Below are positions 1-11,862 of a DNA stretch of 32,161 bases, piece by piece (the stretch's first letter is position 1; the number at the start of each line of letters is the position of its first letter). Position numbers and translations under genes: made by a program. Source of the stretch: Neolentinus lepideus HHB14362 ss-1 (lineage: Eukaryota > Basidiomycota > Agaricomycetes > Gloeophyllales > Gloeophyllaceae). The notes beneath the pieces are model-generated. The model saw nothing but the letters and a program-made list of their open reading frames with translations. It did not search any database and was not told the DNA's origin. The stretch spans positions 1 to 32,161 of the forward strand of contig KV425702.1 in the NCBI GenBank assembly GCA_001632425.1, in the 5' to 3' direction.

Positions 1-99
1 GACGGCCGCCAGCTCAGGAAGACTCCATCTCCAGGCACGTCCAGGCCTGGTAACAGACGCACTGGTCTCCGTCCTCAGGCAAAGTCTGATGTCAAATAG
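1..99 (+). pseudogene. 3' end of a FunK1 kinase gene (partial, cut by window edge)
   Basis: Frame 1 is open from the first base to a TAG at 97-99 and encodes the last 32 residues of a basic tail. It matches the C-terminal end of FunK1 copy B (21534-21632) almost codon for codon, sharing GNRRTGLRP, then AKS and the ending VK-stop, with a few substitutions. The kinase domain would lie to the left of the window, so it cannot be said whether this copy is intact. Orientation is the same as copies B and C, which suggests the tandem FunK1 cluster extends leftwards. Homology to the tail of B is seen directly; the FunK1 assignment is inferred from B. Confidence 0.8.
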
Positions 100-3000
100 T
101 CATTTGTTTTTTTTCTTGTTCGTTCCGTTAGAATGTTCATTGTATTTGTGATCTTGTCTGTGTCCACGCTTTGCATATCCAGTTTATATATCTCTTGAAT
201 TGTCATTACTCTACTTTCAGTGGGATAATGTAATAGCCTGCCGCCCTCCTTGCACTCTGAATCACTTGAGAACATGCCATAGTCCCAATAGATTAGAAGA
301 TTGCCGGATCATCGATCATGTCCAGCTAACGCCTCGTTATATATAAACACACCAGTCTATCTTAGGACTAATTTACTGAGTACAGTGATGTCATTACAGC
401 GTCGGGCTGTCCTTGGATCGAAGATGCTCCGAGGCCAACTTACGTCCGGAGGCCTAGGACAGCAACTTGAAATGCCGGAAAGCCACTAGCTTTTCAATAA
501 GCTCTGTGTTAATCTCATTATTTCCTTCTGGTGACGTTCGTATATAGTATCCTGCTCCATTTCGTAGTTCAGATCTGAATTGAGTTTCATCGACCAGATA
601 TTGAGTCAGACTAGGTAGGAGTCGATTGAGTGCACGATTTTGCATTTCAAGATCAGATGTACTCCCCATGGTCCAAGAACTACTTGATCGTTTATTTATC
701 AACCAATCACAGTTCCTGCACTTCGTCTGTCGTTCTCCTCGTCTCTGCCTAAGCTCGTTTACCTCAACCACTCTGCTGAGTCCGTTTCCAGACTGTAGCC
801 ACTGGAGTGATAATTAAGGATGGTTGGCTTAATGCTTGCATCGGGTCTCTCTGCCAACAGGCTTATAATACTCAGTATGCCGTCTCTGAATCGCATCATG
901 TCAGTTGTCCTCGAGACCTTGGAACACTTATCTATATCTCTAGTTGCTACTATCCACACTGAGACTGTATGAGCTCACAGACAGAGTGAATCAACTAAGT
1001 TGGATCTCGATGCCCAATAGCTTGTTCCGAGTCGATGACGAGCAAATCGAGTCAAACGTAGCAAGTCTTTGGATAGTACGTCACCCGAGTCCCCACCTTG
1101 ACCGATCTACTGGCTTATGCTCTCACTATGTTCTGGCTTCTCTTCATGGTTTGTTGGCGATGCGTCGCTCTCTGTGGATCAGATGTCATATGTTTCAGTA
1201 ATATAATTCACGGACAAGAGGCATACTCCACTCTCTACTGCTATTTCAGACGAATGAACTACACCACTAATCGTCGCTTTCCAGTTTAGGGTATACCTCT
1301 GTCCGAGGACTTTACAGCTATTCTCGGTCGATCTGATCCTACCCGGTTGTCCTCACGAAACTCGAGTGCTTGTACAACCGACGCTACGCAAGATCCCTTC
1401 TAGCTCAGCTGCTCTATGCCCCTATTGCGTGGCGTGAATAGCTGGTCGATAACCGACCGCAATGGATGCAAGTATCAGACTGGATTGTGCACCTGTTTGT
1501 CATGCCTCCGGTAGCCAGCCGTGTTTATCAACAGGTCGTTATGGGTATCTCAATTGCTTCATGTCAGTGTTGTTCCTGTGATCTTAGAACACATATATGT
1601 TTCTAGCCTCTTCGATTGACATGGGATCCTTTGGATAAATAGAGAGAGAATGGCACGACGCAATTCCATTTCGGCGTCTGTAAATGGCCGAGGTCGATGT
1701 AAGATATGGCACCTCTGCTACACTTCCCCGCCACCCAGAAGCTGAGAAGACAAGGTTGCTGTCATGAATCTATCTTGTCTTGTACTTTTTCTCTGTTATG
1801 AGCTTTAAGCGGCGTGCTGCTATACGCCAAAATTTTCAATACGAGAGTCCAAACAACTCTGTTCTACCAGTCCCCAAGTGGCTTCACCTTGTACTTATCC
1901 GCGTGCAGGAGCCGTCTGGTACCTAAAGTTCCCAGCCAGGAACAGCCCTCGTCTTAGATCTCACGGCGCGTATGGAAAAAGGGCAGCTACTGGACAGGAA
2001 GTATTGATCTCGACCCCTCGCATCTCTTCAAGACGGACCGAAACACCATTGTGACCATGTTTGCGCCTCGGATTACCGACTTCATCTTCCCTGGCCGTTT
2101 TGAGAGTTGCAAGGTCATTTTTGGGGACCTTAGACTGCTCGAAAACGTACTATGTATGGCCGAACACGGCATAAAGAATTATCGCCGAAAATTGTGATTG
2201 ACAAACTGTCAGTCTAAAAATATGTATGATGTTGTCGCCTAGAACAGTGTTGGATCACGATTCGTGTCATGATATGGAAAGTTTTGGAGTAGGACGTTCA
2301 CATAGGAGTCAGAATCACTGAGATGGAATATTCGTTCCGAACAAGGATACAACACGGATGAAGTACAACCAGAAACGTTCGATGAAGATCCTGTTTGAGC
2401 AGGACATGGTCATCAGCAGTTAAAGGGCACGACGATGGCAAAAAGGACTCCGTTCTGTTTTGATGGGCTCAAGTGCATTCAGATCGAGTCATGGAATGGG
2501 ACAGACGAGATGTCGAAGGACCACTTGACATGTACTTGTTAGATCGTCCATGCGAGCTTGACCAAAGTTTCGGCCGAAAGAAGAGTACCCCTTTCCTCAA
2601 GATATAGACTAGAAAACCTCCGGAAGGAGTGCCATGGTAGCGTTACTAGGTAGTAGGGTGACGGGTGCGAAGGAAGAGTTGTGTCAGCCAGGAAAATACC
2701 AGTATAATCTTTAGAATGGGTGGAAATGGGTGAATGCAGAGCAGAGTGACAACTTCAATCCAAGTGGTCAAGCGGTTTTCGCGCTGGATAGGGGATGTCG
2801 GTGGAAGCAGGAAAATGAATAGGAAACGACGCGGGAAATGGCGAGCCGGGTTAGGGTCCCAGCGAAGAAGGTACCGCCACACATGGAATCTGCTTGCACC
2901 CACGACATACCTGCGATAGAGAGTCCAGCATGTAATTTGTCAACAAAGTAGCGTTAAGTCGCACTGAAGAGATCTAGGACGCGTATGTTGCGGCGAGCAT

Positions 3001-5013
3001 TGACCCGGTCATTGCTGAGACACTGGCACACGGTTTCTCAGTTATTCGAGGTGAAGGTGCGATGCACCACGAAAGAAGAGGAGCATTTCATGATTGAATC
3101 GACCGAGGTGGAAGGTTTGTGTGGAACCAGGAGGTGACGTGGATGCCACTCGGGCTCATTGAGGCGGCAGAGGTAGTAGAAGCAGTAGACCAAGTTCTTG
3201 GCAGAGCAGGTGCGTCCTGATTTCGCTTTCAATGTATAGAACGTCGTGAATTGAACCATATATAGTTGATCGAGATGTCGGTGTGCGTAATAAACGCTCA
3301 TGCATCAGGCGTCCAAAACAAAAAGAACTCGAACATCTCGCTGAGGAATTGAACATTCTGCCCAGCACAAAACTAGTTCGGAGGTATTGCAGTGGTGTGT
3401 ATGTCCCTCAGACTTGTAGACATTTGGAGAGGAAGGTATACGGTGCAGCAATGAGACAGTGTGCGCTGAGGTAATGTGTTTGGATGTCTGCAGCATCGTA
3501 CAGGTGGTAGTGTGAAGAAATTGGACAGGCATTGGTGAGAGGACGATACTGCACGGTGCAAGTTATGCGGAAGTGTATCCATCTCACACCTCTCTAAAAG
3601 CTCGCACCCAGGACTGAGGCTGTCATACACAGCTAGATGGCATCGTATCGCCTGGTCTCTGCAAAAATTCTATGTTTCGGATTGGTACCGTGCTTGAAAA
3701 TGCTGACTTGGTCCATTTGTCACGACATGTAGTTTTGAAGATAGTTTGAAAACGGAGAGAATCAGTCAGGAATGGGATGGACCGAGGTAAAGGTCGTATG
3801 CTGACTGGCCACTTATCTCCGTAGAACCATTCAGAAAGTCAGGTTTGGTATTCCAATGAGCCAGAGATGTTGTGGCTGTTCATCTCTCATTCATGGATTT
3901 GTCGTCCGTCTGGTGAGGTCAGAGGTGGAGTGTATGTCACCCGGGCTTCAAGTTTGGACGCGAGTAAGGTAGAAGCAATGAGAACAGCTGGAATTTCCAT
4001 GGGATTTAGGTCTGTGGCACAACACAGTCCTTGGAGGTAATGAAGAACCGCTCGTACTGTCAAGAGATCGACAATATGGAAGGCATGGAGAATGCAATGT
4101 GAGAATTTCTGAGAATGGTGAGATACAGGGCGTTCGCTATGGAAAGCGAGCCTACATCATGGTTTGTGGAGCCACCTTGGTCTTTGAAGATGTCGCCTCA
4201 TAATCTCCATAACACCTTCGAACTCCAGTCAAGACGATTTAATTAGTAGGTACATAAATTTGATCACTCACTTTAGTACTGTTAACACTTGATGCAAGAA
4301 GTGGAACATCAACTTCATACTCAACCAACGGTCTCGTCTGGCGTGCAAACAGCATGTTTGGTGTTATGTTCAAAGTCTGGTAGCTGCAGCAGTAGGTTCT
4401 CGGCGAAGTGAGGACGACGTCGGATTGTGAGTGCCCCCAAAAACTGAGCAAGGATAGATGAAGTTTCAAAGACAAATTATACCTCCTATTGTGCAGAAAA
4501 ATCTCCTTGTTGTTCGAAAGCGGGCTCGGCCCCGAGTCGTCTGAGTGCGCATTTGGGCCACGATTGATAGAAAGCATAGCTCCAGCAGTGTCAGAACAAT
4601 AACAAGGCAATGCATAGAAGCTAAATTGAAAGGGAAGAACCTCCCATATCGGGCTCCCCATCGATAGGAAGGAGTATCCTGATATATGTCGTACTTTGCG
4701 TCTGCGGTCGCGATGTAGGAGAACTGCAGCGATAGACGTTCAAGTGTAATTGAATGTATCCCACAGTTCAAAAAGAAGACAATTTCAGGGGTTGAATGGG
4801 CAGAGCTGTACATCGCCGCCATGGTTGTGGCACAGAAACACGTGACACAAAAGGCGTGACATCTCATACGAGCACGTGTGTTACCTGGCGTCGCTCAATT
4901 AGGCAATTCCTCCATGCGCGCTTCTCTCGCTTAACCACCACATCGCCGACGGACACTACACCATATCGAGTCAAACAAAGGAATTGTCAAAGGTCAGATC
5001 CATGCGATGAGAG
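100..5013. other. Long stretch without a recognisable gene
   Basis: No family was recognised in this stretch. It holds short open frames such as 454-771 and 759-959 on the minus strand, 944-1201 on the plus strand, and a pair of overlapping minus-strand frames at 4239-4867. A plus-strand run of about 80 codons at 1958-2197 has a protein-like composition and a stop at 2195-2197, but no good start. None shows a domain, a consistent splice pattern or a second copy in the window. Gene remnants are possible, but the sequence alone does not support a call. Confidence 0.5.
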
Positions 5014-5021
5014 TATATATA
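5014..5021 (+). promoter_or_regulatory. TATA box of decayed FunK1 copy D
   Basis: A TATATATA run lies 64 bases before the ATG at 5078. The spacing resembles that of the TATA-like boxes before FunK1 copies A (about 70 bases) and B (76 bases). It is why 5078, and not an earlier in-frame ATG, is taken as the original start of copy D. Confidence 0.5.
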
Positions 5022-5077
5022 CCCGAACTCCACCACGTATGTCTCTTGATTTCTGCCGGTGCCTCGGGACTTACGAT

Positions 5078-6243
5078 ATGTCTCGCTCTGGTTCGCGTTT
5101 GTACCTCCTTTCCGATTGGAAAGCTTTCTCCGAGATGGAATCAAATGTTCTTACAACTGACTTCAATGCTCCGCCGCGCGATATCACTGGGATTAAGGGC
5201 GGAAACCACCAGGTCAAGCATTCAGAGCACCGTCTCTACGCAGGCATCGAAGGCAGCGCTTGCATGCACCGTCCAGTGGATGTCGTCACTTTCTTTCCCG
5301 AAGCATTTAATAATGGATCTAAATTTTCATTTATTTTCAACCAGAAGCTGACTGGAATCCAACGAAATCTGGCGAAAGTGAAGCCTAAGGTGGTAGAGGA
5401 GACACTATCAGAGACGCTGATGTACGCGCCGTTGGTACGTTTCTCCGCTGCTCATCTACACTACATCCCTCACCTTGTTTTCTCCAGGTTAAAGCATGCA
5501 ACAGCATTGCAGAGGAATAACCTGGGAAAACTCTACTCATTTCCTTCCACGACTGGGCCCATCGATGACACCAGGAGTCGAATGATTACCATTCCCTACG
5601 TCGGATTTGGGACATATGCCTTAGTAACCGAGGCCATCGCCTTTGGAAGAATGTGGAGTATGGAGACCACGTCTCCGGCCGAAATCTTGACAAGGTACTT
5701 CATTCGGCGGGGAGCGCAAGGCTGAACGACTACTGGAGAGGGCATCACCTCACAGATCGCGTGCACCACCAGTGTATGTTGTCTTCTGTTGGGATTCAAC
5801 TCTCTCATTTCACTTCTCCGCGGCAACTGCTTGAAGTCCTTCGAGACGCTATCAAGGGTACGTACTTGACTATTTCATCACTTTTTGGTGCTCATACATT
5901 CCTCAGGGCTTCAATACATGTCTCTAATGGACATAATAAATCGTGACAGTCCATGCCGGGACCTTTGCGCTCGAAGCGGAAGGAGCCCGCCGACAGCGCG
6001 TTACTCCCCGATAACACATACAGTTCCAAGCGGTACCGGAAGGACGCAATCGTGACGCGTGCGAAGACAGCCAAGAAACCTTCCGAGCAGTGTGCTGGTC
6101 GCAGCAGGCTGCGTAGCTCTACCAAGCCTCTTGGAAAAGTGACCAGGACGCGCAGAGGGTCCGGTGGGTTCAGCTCGAGCGCTCAGTCTACGACTCGTCT
6201 TACGCGCTTCATGACCCTTGCAAACGGTACTCGAATCACGTAG
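5078..6243 (+). pseudogene. Decayed FunK1 kinase relic (copy D)
   Basis: This is a broken relative of the FunK1 kinases. The first exon (5078-5434) carries the family's N-terminal block: its residues around YAGIEG...HRPVDVVTFF line up with the VGLEAS...HGPVTVSEF block of copy B, and it ends in MYAPL before a GT donor at 5435. The intron is 5435-5487. The next exon has in-frame stops and has lost most of the middle domain. It picks up again at LDKVLHSAGSARLN and then at VHHQCMLSSVGIQL...LRDAIKG (about 5690-5860). After another intron-like stretch the expected LHRDIS catalytic loop survives only as a weak NRDS-like trace at about 5935-5945. A basic, Ser/Arg/Lys-rich tail (5953-6243) follows directly. 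No functional kinase can be made from this locus. Confidence 0.75.
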
Positions 6244-6753
6244 CTACATTTTGTAGCCTTTCCCGCTTGCCGTCATCCTAAGGCGGTTATGTATTGCTTT
6301 CGCTTTATACCCGTTCTTATTTGCCCGCTTATATGAAGGTTCGTTCTCAAACCTTGTAGTGCACTGCTCACTCTCCGGTGAGCTATTGAGTGGAGGGAAG
6401 ATGACATCGCGGCAACTCCCGGGTCAAACAAGGTATGATTAACTAGAGAGAGGTATAGCTCTTGACTTTGACAAATACTGTTCGGATGTTATCACCGCCG
6501 GATTAATAACACCACCCAAGACGTAGTTCAATCGTTATAGATCCAAATCGCCCATTCGTGGACATTGGGGTACGTAGGTATACTCTACAAGAGGCGCGTC
6601 TTATACTGTACATTTTACGCTCGTGATTATTACAAGCTTACAAGCAAGAATTACTTTTCTTTTGACACTTCTTCGAATCCGATCCTTCCGACCTCATGAA
6701 CCCTGACAAAGCGCACTTCTATCATACACATACACAGATTCCCTTCCCTTTCC
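6244..6753. other. Intergenic region, no gene seen
   Basis: These are 510 bases between the FunK1 relic and the 3' end of the MFS gene. There is no convincing frame or structure. The right part would hold the 3' untranslated region of the transporter. Confidence 0.5.
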
Positions 6754-8405
6754 TCACCGCAAGTAGCGGTACGACACGTCCAGATCACCACTGCGGCTCT
6801 TCTCCCGCTGTCGCTCACTGTCGCTCATCTTCTCATTTCCCTTCTCGCTTGCCTCCGTGTCCGCAGCCTGAATGCGATCCCGTCGCTGGTTCTCGAGCGT
6901 GATGCCGATGCAGTACGCCGTTGACGAGACGATCGAGAGGCACACGAACGCGAGGCCTATGGAGTACCCACGACGGTATTGCGGACCGTCCTTCGAAGGG
7001 AAGGAGTACGCCGCAATGATGCCGCCGATATTGCCGAAGCCGACCTACACGACGGTCAGCGTCAAAGATTCCGGAGAGTCAATCCAGACGATCCTCACTT
7101 GCCAGGCACTCCCGACGCTTCGCCTCAAATGGCCTGCCAAATTTGTGTTGAACCAGCACACCAAAAGCGGCATAGACGTGTACGCCCCACACACGATAAG
7201 GAACAGTGCGGCGTACATCGCGTGCGCGTTTTTATGGATACACAGGAGCATGATGAAGCCCGTGCCGGCGAGCATGGCCGTGCCGACACTGAACAGCCAA
7301 CGGTGTCGCAACTGATCAGAGAGCGTCGCGGTGATCATTGCGAAGAAGAATGCGCACGCCCAAGGCGGGACGGAGTGCAACTGCGCTTGGATGGCTGGAG
7401 AGGACGTACGAAATTTAGTATGACCGTTGAGGCTACGGTACTACGACTTACAGGTGTACCCAAGGTCTTTGATAATTGTGGGTGCAAAGTACGCGTATCC
7501 GTAAGCTGGCACGACCAGACCCATGTACATGATCCCTCCGAGGAATATTTTGTCTAGGAGCGTTTAGATATTGCAGACGAGGATATTCGACTAAACTCAC
7601 AGTCCTTGAAGACGCCCAAGATGTCCTTGATCTTTCGTCTGCGGCTATTCCTCTTTATAACCTTCGTGTCATCGTGCGATTCATCATCACCCCCCTCGTC
7701 GTACTGGCTCTCGCCGACATCATCCACCAGTCTCGCCTTGACGATCTCGCGCTCTTCGGGGGTCAAGAACTTCGCCGTCTCGGGAAAATTCGGGATAAGA
7801 AACAACAAAGCGGCCGCGATAATCATGGTCGCAGCACCCTCGATCACGAAGACCCATCTCCACCCTCTCCATCCCCGCACCCCGTCCATCTGACCAATGG
7901 CTGACGCAAGCAGGCCACCAAACGCCCCAGCGAGGGTAGTCGAGCAGAAGAAGAATGTATACCGCTTCATACTCTCCTCGCGGCGGTACCACATCGCAAG
8001 GAGGTAGAAGCACCCGGGGAACATACCCGCCTCAAATAGGCCAAGGAAGAAACGGGCCGTAAGGAGGCCTCCGTAACTCTTCACCAATCCCTGGCAGAGC
8101 GACGTCAGACCGAAAAGCCCCATGCAGAGTGACAGCCAGACGTTCGGCGAGAGGCGTTTAAGCAAGATATTCGACGGGATCTCTGCGAGCACGTACGGTA
8201 CGAAGAAAATGACGAGGGCCGTGTTGTACTGCAGCGAGGTCAGGTGGAGGTCCGTCTGAAGGCCATACAGAGCAGCGTTCGAGATATTGACACGGTCGAG
8301 AAAGGCCATCAAGTACAAGATGCAGAGGACCGGGACGAGGTGAACGTCGATCTTCCATAATAGCGCCGCGTTGTTTATCGTCATCGTGGACGTCGTGCAC
8401 GACAT
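6754..8405 (-). CDS. MFS transporter, ACS (allantoate/nicotinate permease-like) family
   Basis: Four exons in phase: 8405-7601, 7553-7452, 7394-7099 and 7044-6754, giving 497 aa. The introns are 44-57 bases with GT...AG ends. The protein has the 12-segment MFS layout, with the family signature LDRVNISNAAL in the first helix region (about residues 35-45). A charged cytoplasmic loop (EERE...DDVGE, then an RNSRRRK stretch) separates the two halves. The second half has the typical YAYFAPTII, QLHSVPPWA and VGFGNIGGIIAAYSF motifs. The C-terminus is hydrophilic. By family it should be a proton-coupled importer of an organic anion, vitamin or small peptide at the plasma membrane; the substrate cannot be read from sequence. 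Length and motifs are complete, so it is probably functional. It has no functional link to the kinases around it. Confidence 0.96.
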
Positions 8406-9759
8406 GACGGGGGAGGAAAAGACGTGAACGGGTCGCAGAGCCTAGTCATTTGACCACTATTTCTACGAGGTCTAACTCGGTAAGTCATAGTGTGATCGGC
8501 CGTCATTCGGAGTTAAGGAGGGAGTGCCCTCGGCCGTGGGACCGAACGCAAGGAATTTACCGAGGCGCACTTGAATTGTTCCGACAATCGACCTCTTTGC
8601 TTATGATGAATAGTCTAACTGGAATCATGGCAAGTGCGAGCATTGATGTGAACGTCTACGGAAGCATCTGATCTTAGCTCGGTGAGTACTAGTAAAAAAC
8701 TGTCTATCAGCTGATCATCCGCTACGCCATGGCAATGGCCGGTGCTTTTCCTTACCTGTCCAAGATAAGTGTACAATGCGAGCGTCGGCGCATCCTTGCC
8801 AGTCTAAGCAAGATCTCTAGAAGACGAGAAAAGATATGCAGCAGGTCAAGTAGACACTAATGCCGTATGAGTGTCTGTTCGCGTACCTCGAAGTTCGACC
8901 AGTTAACAAGCGCCCGATGGATAACTATCCCCTCATTACCTTCTACTCCTGACGAAGTCGCACACACTCCGCGGTGAAATGGAAGGTAATAAGCGTATAG
9001 ACCGTCCAACTCGGCGAGCCCAGCCAAGCCAACGTCCTGTCTCTGCCGTAGCTCGTATATGCATATGGAGCTGGAGGCCTCTTGCGATCTATAGACGAGA
9101 GCAAGGTGACCCTCGGAAAACGGGTCCCTGTGTTTCGGAGTTTCGGCTTTATCGGGGTGGCATGTTGTGGTCGGAGCACCCGTCACGTTAGCTATGGTGC
9201 AGCTCAAAATCCCCCAGGAGCCGCCAGAAATGAAGGGAGAAGGTACTGAGATTGTAGGTATGTCGAAATTGCGATCATGTAGTGCAAAAATATCTAATCT
9301 GGCAGTACTAGTGCGGCAAGATCGAAAACACGGCTTTGTTAATTTTGAGTATTTCGGCAATCGCTTTGATGGAGATGGTCTTCCCAACAAATTGTGCATT
9401 TCCATCAGAGGAGTAAGGAATCTGGGAATTTTTGGACCCTCCACGTCCGTTGTACGAAAGAGGCGGTGACGTTCCCTTCCGCTGAGTCTTAAGCAATATA
9501 TACGGTCTGATATATCTTAGGACTACTTCACAGAGTAGCTTGTATAGTAATTACTAATGCTAAAGTGCCGACGGAGTGGCGGAAATCTGAACAAACCGAT
9601 GCAGTGGCAGGCGGAGGCGACGGAAGTCGCTCAAGGTAAATATCACTCCCACAAAAGTGCACCAAGATGTCACCAGTAAATTGAGCAAGTAATATATATA
9701 TATACTTGTGGAAGAGGGCCACTGCTCCGCATGGCATGGGTATGAGTCCTGAGGTCACT
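8406..9759. other. Intergenic region with one doubtful open frame
   Basis: The first about 100 bases are the likely promoter side of the MFS gene. A minus-strand frame of 195 codons runs 9444-8857, and a plus-strand frame overlaps it at 9167-9469. Neither shows a domain, transmembrane pattern or splice-supported extension. The minus frame is long for chance but was not recognised. Towards 9700 the sequence becomes AT-rich and grades into the repeat island. Confidence 0.4.
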
Positions 9760-9863
9760 TGTTACATTTTCTGGGCATATTAATTGTTAGACATTTTTGT
9801 ACTTCATCATAATTGAAAAATGGTCTAAAATGGATTGTTAATCCCATTTTAATCCATCTTTCT

Positions 9864-10278
9864 ATGGTGCGTGACACTTAGTCACTGCTACTTTTGTACA
9901 AGACATTACCTAAGCTCAAAAATTGTCCAAATACTTATCTGTTTGGTAGAAATGCTCCTTTTTACCAGGGGATGAATTCCACCAGACAGATTTTTGATAG
10001 CATCAAAACTGGATGAGATATAAATTTTTGGTATCTCAATTTGGCCACATGATGTCATATATACCAAATATGGTAATAATATTATGTAATATTGTATACA
10101 TAGCCATAATCGGTGGGCACAAAATTATTGCCACTATTGCCTACCCACGTATCCGATACAGTTCCATGCCCCCACTATGGTAGCAAAGAATCTGATAATA
10201 ATATCTTTTATAATATCTCACTGCCAGACAAAATTGACCACTGTCACAATGTAGCAGTGACTAAGTGTCACACACCAT
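9864..10278. repeat. Element bounded by 28-base inverted repeats
   Basis: Bases 9864-9891 and 10251-10278 are reverse complements of each other at 27 of 28 positions; the shared core reads GTGACACTTAGTCACTGCTAC on the left arm's strand. The interior of about 360 bases is AT-rich and non-coding. The similarity stops sharply at both edges of the arms. The size and structure fit a non-autonomous DNA element (MITE-like), but no clear target-site duplication was found, so the family is unknown. Confidence 0.55.
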
Positions 10279-10386
10279 ACTGGTAATCAATTATAATGTG
10301 GTATGGAAAGTCCCAATAATATCACTGCTGTGCCACCCAATACAAACTGTTATTGTAGTAGGGTTCCCTCAGTAAGATGCCCCTGT

Positions 10387-10596
10387 GAGTGTGCATCGGT
10401 TATCCCAAAAGCAAAGAAAATATTAAATAAAAATACAAAAATATTCCAAATAATGCACATGCATAGCATAAGCTGATATTGAGAAGCAGGAAGAAATTTG
10501 AACAAGTCCAAGAAAGTCAAGTAGCAAATACTGAGGACAGATACTACAAAATGACTTTGTAATGAGTTTGTAGTGACCACAACAAGCAGACTAATG
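10387..10596. repeat. Direct repeat, left copy
   Basis: About 210 bases, similar (roughly two thirds identical by eye) to 11655-11862 in the same orientation. Shared landmarks in order are GAGTGT at the left edge, AGAAATATTC/AAAATATTCC, a TATTGAGAAGCA block, CAAGTC...GAAAGT, and GAGTTTGTAGTGAC near the right edge. Read on the minus strand, both copies stay open over about 65 codons. It may be part of an old transposon. Confidence 0.6.
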
Positions 10597-10789
10597 ATTT
10601 ACTCCACAGAACATTCACTGATTGTTCATTCTGAATGTATATAAACATGCCTTCATACATGTCAGAAATTTCTGTGCCCTATTATAATGGATTACCAGGG
10701 GAAAGAAGGTTTAGGAAGGATTTAATGGCGATAAAAGTCTATTTTAATCTTATCTCAATCCATTTTTGACAATGTCAGGACTCATGAAA

Positions 10790-11330
10790 ATTACCATATT
10801 TAGAAGGTACAAACCATTACCCAAACAAATGTACCATCCACCCTGGGCTGTACCAATTTTTTTGATATTTTTAGCAAATTTTCCAATTTTTCTGAGCAGA
10901 AATACCAGCTATTGGTGACCAAGTAAACACTGAGTAAAATCTCACAAGATTTTCATGCTTTCTACATCATTCTCTTGCTGGTATCCCACACTCACTCAAT
11001 GAACAGACGAATAAGGCCAGTAGACCAGTAAAAGGTAAGAAAGATACATACAACATCAATAATTACCATATTTGGAAGGTGTACACAAACAAGTAAACAA
11101 ATAAATGGGTGGGCGCCAGCCACCTTAGCCTGTACAAATTTTTCTGATATTTCTTTTAGCAAATTTTCCGATTTTTCTCAATGGAAATACCAGACCAATG
11201 ATGTAAACAGTGTGTAAAATCTTGCGGGACTTTCATGCTGTCTATGTCATTCTTTTACTGGTATCCCACACTCACTCAATGAACCGACTGGTGAAGTCAG
11301 TAGGCAATTCCAAGCTAAGATTATATACTA
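10790..11330. repeat. Two tandem units of about 272 bases
   Basis: The segment starting at 10790 (ATTACCATATTT...) is repeated starting at 11062. Shared blocks in order are ATTACCATATTTGGAAGGT-like, a TTTTTCTGATATTT/TTTTTTGATATTT run, AGCAAATTTTCC, GAAATACCAG, GTATCCCACACTCACTCAAT and GTCAGTAG/GCCAGTAG. The two units differ by many point changes and small gaps, so the duplication is old. They lie between the two copies of the direct repeat, inside the AT-rich island. No coding potential was seen. Confidence 0.65.
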
Positions 11331-11490
11331 TTACTGACTTGAAGCTGAAGCTTAAGCTTATGAAGTGACCCGCGCGAGAGAGCATCTAGCCAATCAGAAG
11401 CCAGCATTTGGAATCGACGCGGCGCCCCGCCACGCCACCCACTGCAAACTGTCGTTTTGGTCTAGTTCCCACGATAAGAAACACCTCTCA

Positions 11491-11651
11491 GGCTGCGTTC
11501 GGATGCACGGCCGCGACGCGGCCAACATTGCCAGGATGCCCCTTCAGCCAATCCAACGCTCGGAAAAGCACTGCCACACTGCCGCGCCGCGACCAACTTG
11601 GCTTTGGCCCTTTGGGGGCGCCGCGGCGCGGCCGTGCAACCGAACGGAGCC
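11491..11651. mobile_element. GC-rich MITE, PIF/Harbinger-like
   Basis: A 161-base GC-rich block sits in an AT-rich island. It begins GGCTGCGTTCGG and ends CCGAACGGAGCC. The terminal inverted repeats continue inward for roughly 30 bases (GGCTSCGTTCGGWTGCACGG, then a CGCGG-rich stretch) with only a few mismatches. The flanks are TCA on the left (11488-11490) and TCA on the right (11652-11654), a 3-base target duplication of the TNA type used by PIF/Harbinger elements. The interior has no frame of its own, so it would need a transposase supplied elsewhere. Short chance frames cross it and should not be annotated. Confidence 0.75.
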
Positions 11652-11654
11652 TCA

Positions 11655-11862
11655 GAGTGTACTGGGTATTCCGAATGCAAATAAAACAGTAAAAGTACAG
11701 AAATATTCAAAATAACGCAAATATATACCAAAAGCTTATATTGAGAAGCATGGAGAAAATGGAGCAAGTCTACGAAAGTGAGGAAGAAAATATCCAGAAA
11801 TGAGACTACAAAACGAGTTTGTAGTGACTTTGTAGTGATGACTACAAGCGGACTATCAATCG
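11655..11862. repeat. Direct repeat, right copy
   Basis: This is the second copy of the 10387-10596 repeat, starting four bases beyond the MITE's right end. The homology on the left is cut by the MITE, so the MITE may have landed in or at the edge of this repeat. On the minus strand it is open and encodes a hydrophobic stretch resembling that of the left copy (shared FVVS, LTF, ASQY blocks). Confidence 0.55.

Noticed and set aside
4796..5725. A single 309-codon plus-strand gene
   Set aside because: Its middle is the first exon of FunK1 relic D. The part before 5078 lies upstream of the TATA box and the part after 5434 crosses a splice donor.
6872..7557. Plus-strand frames of 147 and 192 codons
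   Set aside because: They lie antisense to exons and introns of the MFS transporter, whose minus-strand reading is unambiguous.
10387..11862. LTR retrotransposon with the direct repeats as LTRs
   Set aside because: There is no gag/pol coding between the repeats, no TG...CA ends, primer-binding site or polypurine tract recognised, and the interior is tandem repeats.
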